64,000 bases of DNA from CAYRNR01 sp964425605 (GTDB lineage Bacteria > Myxococcota_A > UBA796 > UBA9615 > CAYRNR01): the NCBI GenBank assembly GCA_964425605.1, contig CAYRNR010000004.1:1-64000 (forward strand), read 5' to 3'. Position 1 is the stretch's first letter, and each line of letters opens with the position of its first letter. The notes under the pieces were generated by a model. That model did not search any database and had not been told where the DNA came from. It saw nothing but the letters and a program-made list of their open reading frames with translations. Position numbers and translations under genes: made by a program. Shown here in pieces: positions 1 to 8,775 of this stretch.

Positions 1-5
1 CCCCC

Positions 6-53
6 GGGGGCATGATCAGTGAAAACCCTGGGGGCATGATCCTGAAAAGTCAC
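6..53. repeat. Tandem repeat resembling an IS21-family terminus
   Basis: The 12-mer GGGGGCATGATC occurs at 6-17 and again at 30-41, period 24. Each copy is followed by a TGAAAA box (copy 1 AGTGAAAACCC, copy 2 CTGAAAAGTCA). IS21-family elements carry multiple short repeats of this general form at their ends, so this could be the inner end of such an element lying mostly left of the window. No transposase is visible, so the family assignment is inference. The rest of 54-235 shows no recognisable gene; a 54-codon frame at 68-232 is unsupported. Confidence 0.3.
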
Positions 54-235
54 AGAGGCGACTCGAGATGGATGCGCTCGTGGCTATGAAGTTGGTGGCA
101 TTCCTGGTGGCAAACTCGGTCGAAACCATGGTGAATCAAGAGAACTCAGGCGTACTTCCCGCACACATCTCAAGCCCGCGAAACTACAGAAAAACCCAGC
201 CAGTACGGCACCTTACGTTGTTTGCTAGGTAATCG

Positions 236-280
236 CTTCGGATCCGTAGGTCGCAGGTTCGAATCCTGCAGGGCGCGCCA
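236..280 (+). other. 3' half of a tRNA-Arg(TCG) gene, att-like remnant
   Basis: From the anticodon loop (CTTCGGA, anticodon TCG) to the terminal CCA this reads as a tRNA-Arg 3' half: anticodon 3' strand TCCGT, variable region, T-arm GCAGG-TTCGAAT-CCTGC, acceptor strand AGGGCGC, discriminator G and CCA at 278-280. The 5' half is absent: bases before 236 do not pair with the anticodon strand, and no D-arm or GCGCCCT acceptor is found upstream. Displaced 3' tRNA halves starting at the anticodon loop are typical of integrase attachment sites. If so, the inserted element lies to the left and native chromosome resumes at 281. It is not a functional tRNA. Confidence 0.65.
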
Positions 281-351
281 CTTCAGCAATCCAAGCTCCC
301 ACTCGCCCCGAAGTTCCTCGAGCAACCCAAGCCTCTTGTCGTGTGCGTCCT

Positions 352-518
352 GCAGGATTCGAAGCGAAGATTGCGGTCGGCCGCCAGGCCGGCTGCCGTC
401 CGTGATGGACGGCAGAGCAATCGAGGGGCGCCGGAAGGAGGCGTCCTGGATGGACGCCGAGTGGAGGGCGAATCCTGCCGGTCCGACCCGGCCGGGAGCG
501 GATGTCGGGGGCGCGCCA
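352..518. repeat. Twin-hairpin element ending in a tRNA-Arg 3' copy
   Basis: A 10-bp inverted repeat (GCAGGATTCG 352-361, CGAATCCTGC 469-478) encloses two hairpins: CTGCCGTCC/GGACGGCAG at 393-415 with a 5-nt loop, and GGCGTCC/GGACGCC at 440-458 with a 5-nt loop. The right arm CGAATCCTGC and the end GGGCGCGCCA (509-518) both repeat sequences of the tRNA remnant at 260-280. The element thus looks like a degenerate tRNA 3' end opened by a structured insert. The frames through it look like shadows. The flanks 281-351 and 519-634, the latter AT-richer, show nothing recognisable. Confidence 0.45.
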
Positions 519-634
519 TAAAAACACCCAAGATAACAAATAGATACGTAAAAAGGTTCGTATCAAGAGTTGCGGCCGAGTAGAGAGTTTGGTGGCATTC
601 TTGCTCAACCTGGTGACGTCATCTTGGTGACGAT

Positions 635-1837
635 TCACTCGGGATCTGGCCGAAAGAACCACTCTCGCGCGGGCATGACCCGGATCGAACCTGTGTCGGA
701 CTCGATCTGCTCGTCGTGGGCCAGGGTGACGACCGTCGCGGAGTCTGTGTCGAACTCGGCCATCGCTTCGACCAGAGCTCCGAGTTCGCGTTGGCGGGTG
801 GCCGGATCGTCGAACTGCTCACACACCTGGACGAGCGCGGGAGGTCCGCCCTGGACCGGATCGCCGATGGCAAAGTCGATCTCCTTGCCGGATGTCGTCT
901 TGGCCCAGGTGACCGCCCCGTCGGTCAGACGGCCATGGCGCCGGCGCAGCTCGAGGTAGACGGCGTTCTCGAGCTGAGTCCCGCGGTTGCACGCCCCGGC
1001 GCGGTACATCGCCGCTGCGATACCCGGGTCGATGGCGTAGACCTTGCGGGGGTTGACGGCACGCTGCCGGGCAGAGCGGGTGCGCAACGGGACGAGGAAG
1101 AACAGGAACGCGTCCACGAGGTGGCCCAGGTAGGTCAGCAGGGTGGCTTTGCCTACCTTCCAGCCCTGGGAAGTGAGCGCGCCGTGGAGGCGACTCACCG
1201 AGAAACCGTTGGCGTTTGCCGAGAACAGGGCGGCGACCAGCTCGCGAAGCGCGGGCAAGTTGGTGGCACAATGGCGCTCTGCGACGTCGCGAAGGACCAC
1301 GAGATCGACGTACTCCTGCAGCAGCTGCACCCTGTCGTGAGGATGGAGTGAACGGACCGCAGGGAATCCGCCACGCTGGAGGTACTCGACCACGAACGCG
1401 TCGAGCCGAGAGCGGAGCACCGCCCCGGGCGGCCAGCGTTCAGGAATCAATTCGAGTCCGTCTGCCACCGCTGCCTCGCGCATGCTGAAGGGGAGCACCT
1501 CCGCAGTCACGCTGCGGCCCCTGAACGAGGTGGCCACCTCGGTCGAAAGCAGGCGCGCCGAAGAGCCGGTGACGTACAGGTGGATATTCTCCGTGTCGAG
1601 CACGCGGCGCGCGAACCGTTCCCAGCCGGCGATCACCTGTACCTCGTCCAGGAACAGCCAGGCTCCTTCGGTGCGGGCGTCGGGATCGCGTCGGTAGAAT
1701 ATCTCCAGCGCTCGATCCAGAGTTCCCAGGTCGGCGTTGCCGAGCCGGTCGTCCTCGAGATTCAGTATGGGTGAAGAGGTCTCGGCTGAGTTGACTGCAG
1801 CGAAGAGGGCGACAAGGGAGGCACGTCTCGCCGCCAA
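635..1837 (-). pseudogene. AAA ATPase (AAA_14/DUF4143) lacking its N-terminal P-loop
   Basis: The frame encodes about 400 residues of the AAA_14 plus DUF4143 family, often linked to nucleic-acid or toxin-antitoxin functions of unknown detail. Visible family blocks are NLEDDRL, the Walker B-like WLFLDEVQVIAGWE, VTGSSARLLS, and a C-terminal GKEIDFAI that matches the PD-(D/E)xK-like end of these proteins. The Walker A GxxxxGK(S/T) that should lie some 40 residues before NLEDDRL is missing. The only start is a TTG at 1837, preceded within four codons by an in-frame TGA. The other frames just upstream show no P-loop either. It is best read as a 5'-deleted pseudogene; expression of a truncated protein cannot be excluded. 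Confidence 0.7.
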
Positions 1838-1901
1838 TCGAGGTACTCAGTGCTCCGAGTGTCCGGGGGCGATGTCGCGAATCGCACGCCCGGTTGCAGG
1901 T

Positions 1902-3401
1902 TCAGCCGCGATCCACGCCCCGCTCCCGACCACGGCGCCGCTCCCGCCACAATCCCACGCCCAGACTGACGCACATCAACAACAGCACCACGGTGAAGGG
2001 CAGGGCAGTGAGGATCGAGGCGGTCTGCAAAGCAGCCAGCCCCCCCGCGAGCAGCAGCACCATGGCCACGGCCCCCTCGGTGAGCGCCCAGAACACGCGC
2101 TGGCGTACCGGCGGATGGGGGTCCGCGTTGGAGGTGATGATGTCGATCACCAGGGACGCCGAGTCCGAGGACGTCACGAAGTAGGTCATCACGACCACGG
2201 CGGCGAGCCCGCAGGTGATCCGCGCAGCGGGGAGCTGTTCGAGCATCACGAACAGCGCGGTCGGGATGTCCTGCGCGACGGCGGCCGAGATGGAACCGTC
2301 GGCCAGTCGGTCCAGGTGCATGGCGGTGTGGCCGAACACGGAGAGCCACACGAAGGTGAGCGCCACCGGCACGAACAGCACGCCGAGGATGAACTCGCGG
2401 ACGGTCCGCCCCCGGGAGACGCGGGCGATGAACATACCCACGAAGGGTGACCAGGCGATCCACCAGCCCCAGTAGAACAGCGTCCAGCCCTGCCGCCACT
2501 GAAGATCGCCCGGGGGCTGCAGCGTGAGCCGCGGGAGCTGTACGGCGTAGTGCCCGATGTCGGCCAGGAGCCCGGAGAGTACGACCTTGGTGGGCCCGGC
2601 GACGAGCACGAACGCCAGCAACGCCAGCCCCAGCACGAGGTTCAGCTCGCTGAGCCGGCGAATACCCCGGTCGACCCCGGAGACCACCGAGACCGTGGCC
2701 ACCGCTGTGATGACCGCGATCAACCCCAGCTGGTGGGGGATGGACGAGGTCAGCAGTCCCAGGTGCTCCAGCCCAGCGTTGATCTGCATCACGCCCAGGC
2801 CCAGGGACGTGGCCACGCCGAACAGCGTCCCCAGCACCGCGAGGATCTCGACCGCGTCACCGAACCGGCCGTGGATGCGCTCCCCCAGCAGGGGGTGGAA
2901 CACGGAGCGGATCGTCAGCGGGAGCCCCCGGCGGTAGGCAAAGAACGCCAGCGAGAGGCCGACGACGATGTAGACCGCCCAGGCGTGGAGGCCCCAGTGG
3001 AAGTACGTGATCCGCATGGCCAGCCGTTCGGCCTCGGCCTGGTCCACGGTCGCCAGGGGGGGAGCGTTGGCATGCAGGATCGGCTCGGCCACGCCGTAGA
3101 ACAACAGGCCGATCCCCATCCCTGCCGAGAACAACATCGCGAACCACGAGGCGAACCCGTAGCGCGGGCGCTCGTCGTCGCGGCCGAGCCGGATACGCCC
3201 AAGAGGGCTCGCCAGCAGTGCCACCACGGACAGCAGGAACACACCCACAGCGACGGTGTAGACCCAGCCCAGCTCGGCGGTGACCCAGCCCTGTGCGGCG
3301 GTGGCCAGCCGACCCACGTCATCGGGCCAGATGGCTCCCAGGAGCACGAACGCCAGGATCAGCGCTGCCGACACGCCGAACACCACGGGGTGGACTCTCA
3401 T
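1902..3401 (-). CDS. BCCT-family choline/betaine/carnitine transporter
   Basis: This 499-residue inner-membrane protein has about 12 hydrophobic segments and is a betaine/choline/carnitine transporter. Family hallmarks include FSAGMGIGLLFYGVAEP near residue 90 and the Trp-rich block TLFYWGWWIAWSPFVGMF near residue 310, which forms the substrate-binding aromatic box region. Members usually couple uptake of quaternary ammonium compounds to sodium or protons. It lacks the long C-terminal osmosensing tail of BetP. It is transcribed divergently from betA across 101 bp, so choline is the most likely substrate. That is inference from context; glycine betaine or carnitine are alternatives. The ATG start at 3401 fits family length. 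Confidence 0.9.
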   Translation of the reverse strand: MRVHPVVFGVSAALILAFVLLGAIWPDDVGRLATAAQGWVTAELGWVYTVAVGVFLLSVVALLASPLGRIRLGRDDERPRYGFASWFAMLFSAGMGIGLLFYGVAEPILHANAPPLATVDQAEAERLAMRITYFHWGLHAWAVYIVVGLSLAFFAYRRGLPLTIRSVFHPLLGERIHGRFGDAVEILAVLGTLFGVATSLGLGVMQINAGLEHLGLLTSSIPHQLGLIAVITAVATVSVVSGVDRGIRRLSELNLVLGLALLAFVLVAGPTKVVLSGLLADIGHYAVQLPRLTLQPPGDLQWRQGWTLFYWGWWIAWSPFVGMFIARVSRGRTVREFILGVLFVPVALTFVWLSVFGHTAMHLDRLADGSISAAVAQDIPTALFVMLEQLPAARITCGLAAVVVMTYFVTSSDSASLVIDIITSNADPHPPVRQRVFWALTEGAVAMVLLLAGGLAALQTASILTALPFTVVLLLMCVSLGVGLWRERRRGRERGVDRG

Positions 3402-3450
3402 CGGCCTCCTCTTGGGTGCGCTGCGAGCTGCTCCCTCGAGTCACCTCGGC

Positions 3451-3479
3451 TTGATAATGCCCTATCGGGTCTGCAGAAT
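3451..3479 (+). promoter_or_regulatory. Candidate sigma70 promoter for the betA operon
   Basis: TTGATA at 3451-3456 and CAGAAT at 3474-3479 are separated by 17 nt and lie in the 101-bp gap between the BCCT gene and betA. They match five and four of six consensus positions. A GAGGAG ribosome-binding site precedes the betA ATG. No TetR-type betI regulator gene is present nearby. Confidence 0.4.
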
Positions 3480-3502
3480 CGTCGCCAATCGACGAGGAGC
3501 CC

Positions 3503-5155
3503 ATGGCCACAGCGCGGTACGACTACATCATCATCGGCGGCGGCTCGGCCGGTTGCGTGCTCGCCAACCGGCTCTCGGCCGAACCCGGAACCAAGGTCCT
3601 GGTGCTGGAGGCCGGCGGCGTCGATCACGCCTGGGACTTCCGCATCCACATGCCGGCCGCGCTGACCTACCCGCTGGCCGGCAAGACCTACAACTGGTGG
3701 TACGAGTCCGAGCCCGAGCCCTGCATGAACGGCCGGCGTATCTACCAGCCGCGCGGCAAGGTGCTCGGTGGCACCAGCTGCATCAACGGGATGATCTACA
3801 TCCGCGGCAACGCGCTGGACTTTGACCGCTGGGCCAGCGACGACGGGCTGGAAGCCTGGGACTACGCGCACTGCCTGCCCTACTTCCAGCGCGCCGAGAA
3901 AAGGCTGATCGGCGGCGACGACTACCACGGGGACGAGGGCCCGCTCTACCTGACCACCCCCCAGTGCGACAACCCGCTGTTCGACGCGTTCTTCGAGGCG
4001 GTTCAGGAGGCCGGCTACCCCCTGACCGACGACGTCAACGGGTTCCAGCAAGAGGGCTTCGGCAAGTTCGACCAGACCATCTTCCGTGGCCGGCGTTTCA
4101 ACGCCGCGCGCGCGTGGCTGCACCCCGTCATGGACCGCCCGAACCTGGACGTGGTCTGCCGCGCCCTGGTCTCGCGCATCACCTTCGACGGCAAGCGAGC
4201 GACCGGGGTGGAGTACCTGCTCAAGGGAACCCCCCAGGCGGCCGCGGCCGGCGAGATCATCTGCTGCGGCGGGTCCATCAACTCGCCCCAGCTGCTCCAG
4301 CTCTCGGGCCTCGGAAATGCGTCCCTGCTCGGGGAGCTGGACATCGAAGTGGTGCACGAGTTGCCCGGCGTGGGCGAGAACCTGCAGGACCACCTCGAGC
4401 TCTACGTGCAGTACGCCTGCAAGCAGCCGGTGAGCCTGTACCCATCGCTCAAGTTCTACAACCAGCCCTGGATCGGCGCGCAGTGGCTGTTCGCCGGCAC
4501 GGGTACGGGGGCCAGCAATCACTTCGAGGGCGGCGGCTTCATCCGCAGCAACGACAGCGTCACCCACCCCAACTTGCAGTACCACTTCCTGCCCATCGCG
4601 ATCCGCTACGACGGGTCTGCGCCAGCGGCGGGTCACGGCTATCAGGTCCACGTCGGCCCGATGAACACCGACGTGCGGGGCCACGTGAAGATCCACTCCG
4701 CCGACCCGCGGGCGTACCCGCGCATCCTGTTCAACTACCTGTCCACCGAGCAGGAGCGACGCGACTGGGTCGACGCCATCCGCGTGACCCGTCGGATCAT
4801 GACCCAGCCGGCGTTCGATCCCTTCCGCGGCGAGGAGCTGGCCCCGGGCGAGGCGGTGCAGAGCGACGAGGAGATCCTCGACTTCGTCGCCCGCGAGGGC
4901 GAGAGCGCCTACCACCCGAGCTGCACGTGCAAGATGGGCTACGACGACATGGCCGTGGTGGATGCCGATCTCCGGGTCCACGGCGTCGAGGGACTGCGGG
5001 TCGTGGACGCGTCGATCATGCCCAGCGTCACCAACGGCAACATCTACGCCCCCGTGCTGATGATCGGGGAGAAGGCGGCGGACATCATCCTGGGGGCGAG
5101 CCCGCTGCCCGCCTCGCAGGCCCCCCACTACGAGCATGGGCGGGATTCCGCGTGA
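3503..5155 (+). CDS. betA: Choline dehydrogenase (GMC oxidoreductase)
   Basis: This 550-residue FAD enzyme oxidises choline to betaine aldehyde. Its length is close to that of E. coli BetA. The N-terminal dinucleotide fold reads YDYIIIGGGSAGCVLANRLS. The two GMC signatures are GGTSCINGMIYIRG near residue 90 and GGSINSPQLLQLSGLG near residue 255. The catalytic pair sits at the C-terminus: the His of HPSCTCKMG and the Asn in SVTNGNIYAP. The ATG at 3503 follows a GAGGAG box. The stop overlaps the GTG start of betB (GTGA), so the two are probably translationally coupled. Another alcohol-oxidising GMC enzyme is possible, but the betB and BCCT neighbours favour choline. Confidence 0.92.
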   Translation: MATARYDYIIIGGGSAGCVLANRLSAEPGTKVLVLEAGGVDHAWDFRIHMPAALTYPLAGKTYNWWYESEPEPCMNGRRIYQPRGKVLGGTSCINGMIYIRGNALDFDRWASDDGLEAWDYAHCLPYFQRAEKRLIGGDDYHGDEGPLYLTTPQCDNPLFDAFFEAVQEAGYPLTDDVNGFQQEGFGKFDQTIFRGRRFNAARAWLHPVMDRPNLDVVCRALVSRITFDGKRATGVEYLLKGTPQAAAAGEIICCGGSINSPQLLQLSGLGNASLLGELDIEVVHELPGVGENLQDHLELYVQYACKQPVSLYPSLKFYNQPWIGAQWLFAGTGTGASNHFEGGGFIRSNDSVTHPNLQYHFLPIAIRYDGSAPAAGHGYQVHVGPMNTDVRGHVKIHSADPRAYPRILFNYLSTEQERRDWVDAIRVTRRIMTQPAFDPFRGEELAPGEAVQSDEEILDFVAREGESAYHPSCTCKMGYDDMAVVDADLRVHGVEGLRVVDASIMPSVTNGNIYAPVLMIGEKAADIILGASPLPASQAPHYEHGRDSA

Positions 5156-6624
5156 CCGGCGAGATGTTCATCGACGGCATCCGGGTGCCTGCGGCGTCGG
5201 GGGAGACGCGGCAGGTCATCAATCCGTTCGACCAGTCGGTGGTCGCCGAGGTGGCCGAGGGGGACCGCGACGACGCGCGAGCAGCCATCGACGCCGCGCG
5301 GCAGGCCTTCGACCACGGTGACTGGCCGCGCACGCCGGGACGGGAGCGCGGTGCGGTCCTGCAGCGCCTGGGCGAGCAGGTGGAGCGGCACAAGGACGAG
5401 CTGGCTCGTCTCGAGACGCTGGACACCGGCAAGACCTTGACCGAGAGCCTGTGGGACATGGACGACATCGCCGGCCTGTTCCGTTACTACGGCGAGCTGG
5501 CCGGCGAGATCGAGGCCGAGCCCATCGAATCCCCCGCGCCCGCCTCCACCAGCGTGCTGCTGCGCGAGCCGGTGGGCGTGTGTGGCCAGATCTGTCCGTG
5601 GAACTATCCGCTGCTGCAGGCGTCGTGGAAGCTGGCGCCCGCCTTGGCCGCGGGAAACACGGTGGTCCTCAAGCCCAGCGAGATCACCCCGCTGACCACG
5701 CTGCGGCTGAGCGAGCTGACCACCAAGATCGGCCTGCCCGACGGCGTGCTCAACACCGTGCTCGGGCCCGGTCCCACTGTGGGCGCGGAGCTGGCCGAGA
5801 GCACGGACGTGGACCTGATCTCGTTCACCGGCGGGGTCGAGACTGGCAAGACGATCCAGCGCGCGGCCAGCAGCAACGTCAAGCGCGTCGCACTGGAACT
5901 CGGCGGCAAGAACCCGCACATCATCTTCGACGACGCCGATCTCGATCTGGCGGTGGACCACGCGCTCAACGGTGTGTTCTTCCACGCGGGTCAGATCTGC
6001 TCGGCCGGCGCCCGGGTGATGGTGCAGGCCGCGGTGCACGACCGCTTCGTCGAGGCGCTGTGCGCACGTATGGCGAAGATCCGGCTGGGCAACGGCCTGG
6101 ACGAGGGGACCCAGATGGGACCGCTGATCTCGGCGCAGCACCGCGCCAAGGTCGAGCGCTATGTGGAGATCGCCCGGGGAGAAGGCGCGCGGCTCGCGCT
6201 CGGCGGCGCGCGGCCAGCCGACCCCGCACTCCAACAGGGCTTCTTCCTCGAGCCGACCCTGTTCCTCGACTGCGACGCGCGGATGCGCATCGTGCGAGAG
6301 GAGGTGTTCGGGCCAGTGATCACGGTGGAGCGCTTCGACACCGAGGACCAGGCCGTGGAGCTCGCCAACGACACGCCCTACGGCCTCTCCGCAGGATTTT
6401 GGACCCGGGACGAGGTCCGCATCAACCGCGTGTCGGGGGCCCTACGCTTCGGCACGGTGTGGGTCAACGACTTCAACGTCTACTTCGCGCAGGCACCATG
6501 GGGCGGCTACAAGCAATCGGGCACCGGCCGCGAGCTGGGGCGCGCCGGCCTCGACGAGTACCTGGAGATCAAGCACCTGTACCGCAACCACAAGCCCGAA
6601 CCGCTCGGCTGGTTCGGTGGCTGA
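5152..6624 (+). CDS. betB: Betaine aldehyde dehydrogenase
   Basis: This NAD(P)-dependent aldehyde dehydrogenase of 490 residues, the usual BetB size, converts betaine aldehyde to glycine betaine. Catalytic residues are visible: Glu249 in LELGGKNPHIIF and Cys283 in FHAGQICSAGARV. The Rossmann-entry block VCGQICPWNYPLL and the C-terminal PWGGYKQSGTGRELG are also present. I chose the GTG at 5152, which overlaps the betA stop; an ATG at 5164 is an alternative four residues in. A much longer open frame upstream is the out-of-frame shadow of betA. The gene is second in a four-gene run with overlaps or very short gaps. Confidence 0.92.
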   Translation: MTGEMFIDGIRVPAASGETRQVINPFDQSVVAEVAEGDRDDARAAIDAARQAFDHGDWPRTPGRERGAVLQRLGEQVERHKDELARLETLDTGKTLTESLWDMDDIAGLFRYYGELAGEIEAEPIESPAPASTSVLLREPVGVCGQICPWNYPLLQASWKLAPALAAGNTVVLKPSEITPLTTLRLSELTTKIGLPDGVLNTVLGPGPTVGAELAESTDVDLISFTGGVETGKTIQRAASSNVKRVALELGGKNPHIIFDDADLDLAVDHALNGVFFHAGQICSAGARVMVQAAVHDRFVEALCARMAKIRLGNGLDEGTQMGPLISAQHRAKVERYVEIARGEGARLALGGARPADPALQQGFFLEPTLFLDCDARMRIVREEVFGPVITVERFDTEDQAVELANDTPYGLSAGFWTRDEVRINRVSGALRFGTVWVNDFNVYFAQAPWGGYKQSGTGRELGRAGLDEYLEIKHLYRNHKPEPLGWFGG

Positions 6625-6628
6625 GCCG

Positions 6629-7312
6629 ATGACCATCCAGGGGATACAGGCGGTCGTGTTCGACATGGACGGCACGCTCACCGACTCCGAGGGGCTGACC
6701 GAGCAGGCCATCGCGTCGCTGCTCGCCGACCACGGTGTAGATCCTGGCGACGACGACGAGACCCGCTACCACGGACTCACCTGGTCGAGCATCGCCGCGA
6801 CGATGAACCGGGACTACCCACAGCTGGTCGGGGCAGCCTCGGGCGAGGCGCTGCAAGCCCACTTCCACGCGCGCTTCGTGAACGAGCCACCCCGCCTCAT
6901 CCAGGGCGCCCGTGAAGCCGTGCTCGCTGCAGCCGAGCACCACCGCGTCGCCATCGCGTCGTCGAGCAACCGCGAGAGTGTCGAGCACCTTGTCGACCGG
7001 CTGAGCCTGCACGTCGCGATCCCGGTGCGGGTGTGCGCCGAGGACGTCCAGCACTCCAAACCCCACCCCGAGTGTTACCTGGAGGCTGCGGCGCGCCTCG
7101 AGTGTGACCCGGAACGTTGCGTGGTGTTCGAGGACTCGCTGGCCGGCCTGCGCGCGGGCAGAGCAGCCGGGGCCCGGACCGTGGCCATCACCCACGGCAA
7201 GTCTGCCGCCCAGCTCGACGAGGTACGCCCGCTGGCCGACCTCCAGGCGCGGGACTACACCGAGCTCCCCGCGGGCTTCTTCGAACGTATCGGGCTGGCC
7301 GTGGCTCCATGA
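6629..7312 (+). CDS. HAD-superfamily phosphatase (phosphoglucomutase-like)
   Basis: This 227-residue HAD hydrolase has all four motifs: the nucleophile Asp12 in VFDMDGTLTDSE, IASSSNRES (motif II Ser), SKPHPECYLEAA (motif III Lys) and VFEDSLAGLRAG (motif IV acids). An alpha-helical cap follows motif I, placing it with beta-phosphoglucomutase- and phosphoglycolate-type enzymes. The substrate cannot be read from sequence. Its position between betB and an organophosphate antiporter suggests dephosphorylation of an imported phosphate ester, for example phosphocholine, which is inference. The ATG at 6629 follows a GGTGG box. A GTG at 6617 that overlaps betB is possible. The stop overlaps the next start as ATGA. 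Confidence 0.85.
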   Translation: MTIQGIQAVVFDMDGTLTDSEGLTEQAIASLLADHGVDPGDDDETRYHGLTWSSIAATMNRDYPQLVGAASGEALQAHFHARFVNEPPRLIQGAREAVLAAAEHHRVAIASSSNRESVEHLVDRLSLHVAIPVRVCAEDVQHSKPHPECYLEAAARLECDPERCVVFEDSLAGLRAGRAAGARTVAITHGKSAAQLDEVRPLADLQARDYTELPAGFFERIGLAVAP

Positions 7313-8601
7313 GCGAGCCGGAGATACGCACGATCAAGGTGTGGCGGGTGCGCATCCTCGCCACCACCTGGCTGTCCTACGCGGGCTTCTACTTCTGTCG
7401 CAAGAACTACGCGATCGTGAAGTCGTCGGTGCTCGAGGCCCTCGACATCACCCGCAGCGAGCTCGCCCACATCTTCACCGTCTACCTCGTCGCCTACATG
7501 CTGGGGCAGTTCCTGACCAGCCTGCTGGGGCGCCACATGGCCACCCGCGTGCTGTTGCTGGCGGGCATGGCGATCACCCTGGGCTGCAACGTCGCATTTG
7601 GCTTCAGCTACCTGATGGGGCCGGCCGGTTACGTCCCGATGCTGGTGCTCATGGTGATCAACGGTTTTGCCCAGGCCACGGGCTGGCCCGGCAACGTGGG
7701 CGTGCTGAGCAACTGGCTCAATCGGAGCGAGCGCGGCCGGACCATGGCCGTCTGGGCCACGAGCTACCAGCTGGGCTCCATCCTGGCCAAGACCTTCGCT
7801 GCGTTCTTGCTGGCGGCCGCGGGCGCGGTGTGGTCCTTCTGGGGAGCAGCGGCCGTGATGCTCGTCGTGTGGCTGCTGTTCCTGTTCTTCCAGCGTGATC
7901 GCCCCGAGGACGTGGGCCTGCCGTCTCTGGTCGAGGAGGTGGAGGTGCCGGTCGGGGACGGCCCGGCAGAACGTGTGCACGAGTCGGGGTTGTTCGCCGG
8001 CTGGACCCGCAGCGTGATCCTCACCGTGTTCTCGATGGGCGCGTGTTACTTCGTGTTCAAGTTCCTGCGGTACTCCCTCGACAGCTGGTCGCCGATGGCC
8101 ATCGAGGAACTCTTCGGGCTGGGCAAGGCGCGCGCCGGCGTCGTGTCCACGATGTTCGACTGGGTCGGCTTCCTGGGCGTGTTCGTCGCGGGCTGGGTCT
8201 CGGATCGATACTTCGCAGGGCGGCGCTACCAGACCATCGTGCTCATGACCATCGGCATGGTGTTCGCTTTTGCCTTCCTGGCCGTGTTCGGTGTCCGATC
8301 GGTATGGCTGTTCGCGCTGGGTCTGTCCCTGTGCGGCTTCATGTTGATGGGACCCGATTCGCTCCTGGCGGGGGTCGGCGCCATCGACGTGGGCGGACGC
8401 AAGGGCGCCATCGTCGCGGCCGGCCTGATCAACGGGCTCGGCTCCATCGGGCCCATCTTCCAAGAGGAGATCATCGGCCTCGTCCTGGACCGATACGGCC
8501 AGCGCTCCTCGTTCTACCTGCTCATCGGCATGAGCATCCTTGGCGTGTTCGGCACCCTCTATCTGGGATATCGGTCCTGGAAGGGGCGCTCCACGTTGTG
8601 A
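7309..8601 (+). CDS. MFS organophosphate:phosphate antiporter (GlpT/UhpC-like)
   Basis: This 430-residue integral membrane protein with about 12 hydrophobic segments belongs to the OPA branch of the major facilitator superfamily. Matches to GlpT, UhpT and UhpC include YAGFYFCRKNYAIVKSS near the N-terminus, GFAQATGWPGNVGVLSNW in the middle of the first half, and ERGRTMAVWATSYQLGS. Characterised members exchange glycerol-3-phosphate, hexose phosphates or similar esters for phosphate; UhpC is a sensor. The ATG overlaps the HAD stop by four bases, so the two products are likely made together. A substrate such as phosphocholine or glycerophosphocholine is inference from the betaine genes upstream. 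Confidence 0.88.
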   Translation: MSEPEIRTIKVWRVRILATTWLSYAGFYFCRKNYAIVKSSVLEALDITRSELAHIFTVYLVAYMLGQFLTSLLGRHMATRVLLLAGMAITLGCNVAFGFSYLMGPAGYVPMLVLMVINGFAQATGWPGNVGVLSNWLNRSERGRTMAVWATSYQLGSILAKTFAAFLLAAAGAVWSFWGAAAVMLVVWLLFLFFQRDRPEDVGLPSLVEEVEVPVGDGPAERVHESGLFAGWTRSVILTVFSMGACYFVFKFLRYSLDSWSPMAIEELFGLGKARAGVVSTMFDWVGFLGVFVAGWVSDRYFAGRRYQTIVLMTIGMVFAFAFLAVFGVRSVWLFALGLSLCGFMLMGPDSLLAGVGAIDVGGRKGAIVAAGLINGLGSIGPIFQEEIIGLVLDRYGQRSSFYLLIGMSILGVFGTLYLGYRSWKGRSTL

Positions 8602-8775
8602 CCGGAGCTCTTTTCGGCCGCACCCGACGCGGATTGTCCGCGGAACAAGAGGCGTGGTTGGTGTGGTTCAACGTGACCTGCTGGTCGCGTTGGTGGCCGA
8701 GTACGGCCCCTGACGACCTGTGACTCCTCCGATGGCGCTGGCGCGGTGTTCGCGCTACCGCGTGAACTTCAATGC

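Noticed and set aside
68..232. 54-codon open frame before the tRNA remnant
   Set aside because: No ribosome-binding site, no recognisable protein features and it ends by chance at the tRNA fragment.
92..601. Short direct repeat TTGGTGGCATTC near 92 and near 590
   Set aside because: Only about 12 bp with no flanking similarity; could be chance.
225..662. 145-codon minus-strand frame across the tRNA remnant and hairpin element
   Set aside because: It reads through structured non-coding sequence and its translation has no coding character.
3964..5151. Long in-frame upstream extension of betB through betA
   Set aside because: Arg/Pro-rich shadow of betA; aldehyde dehydrogenase homology starts at about 5164.
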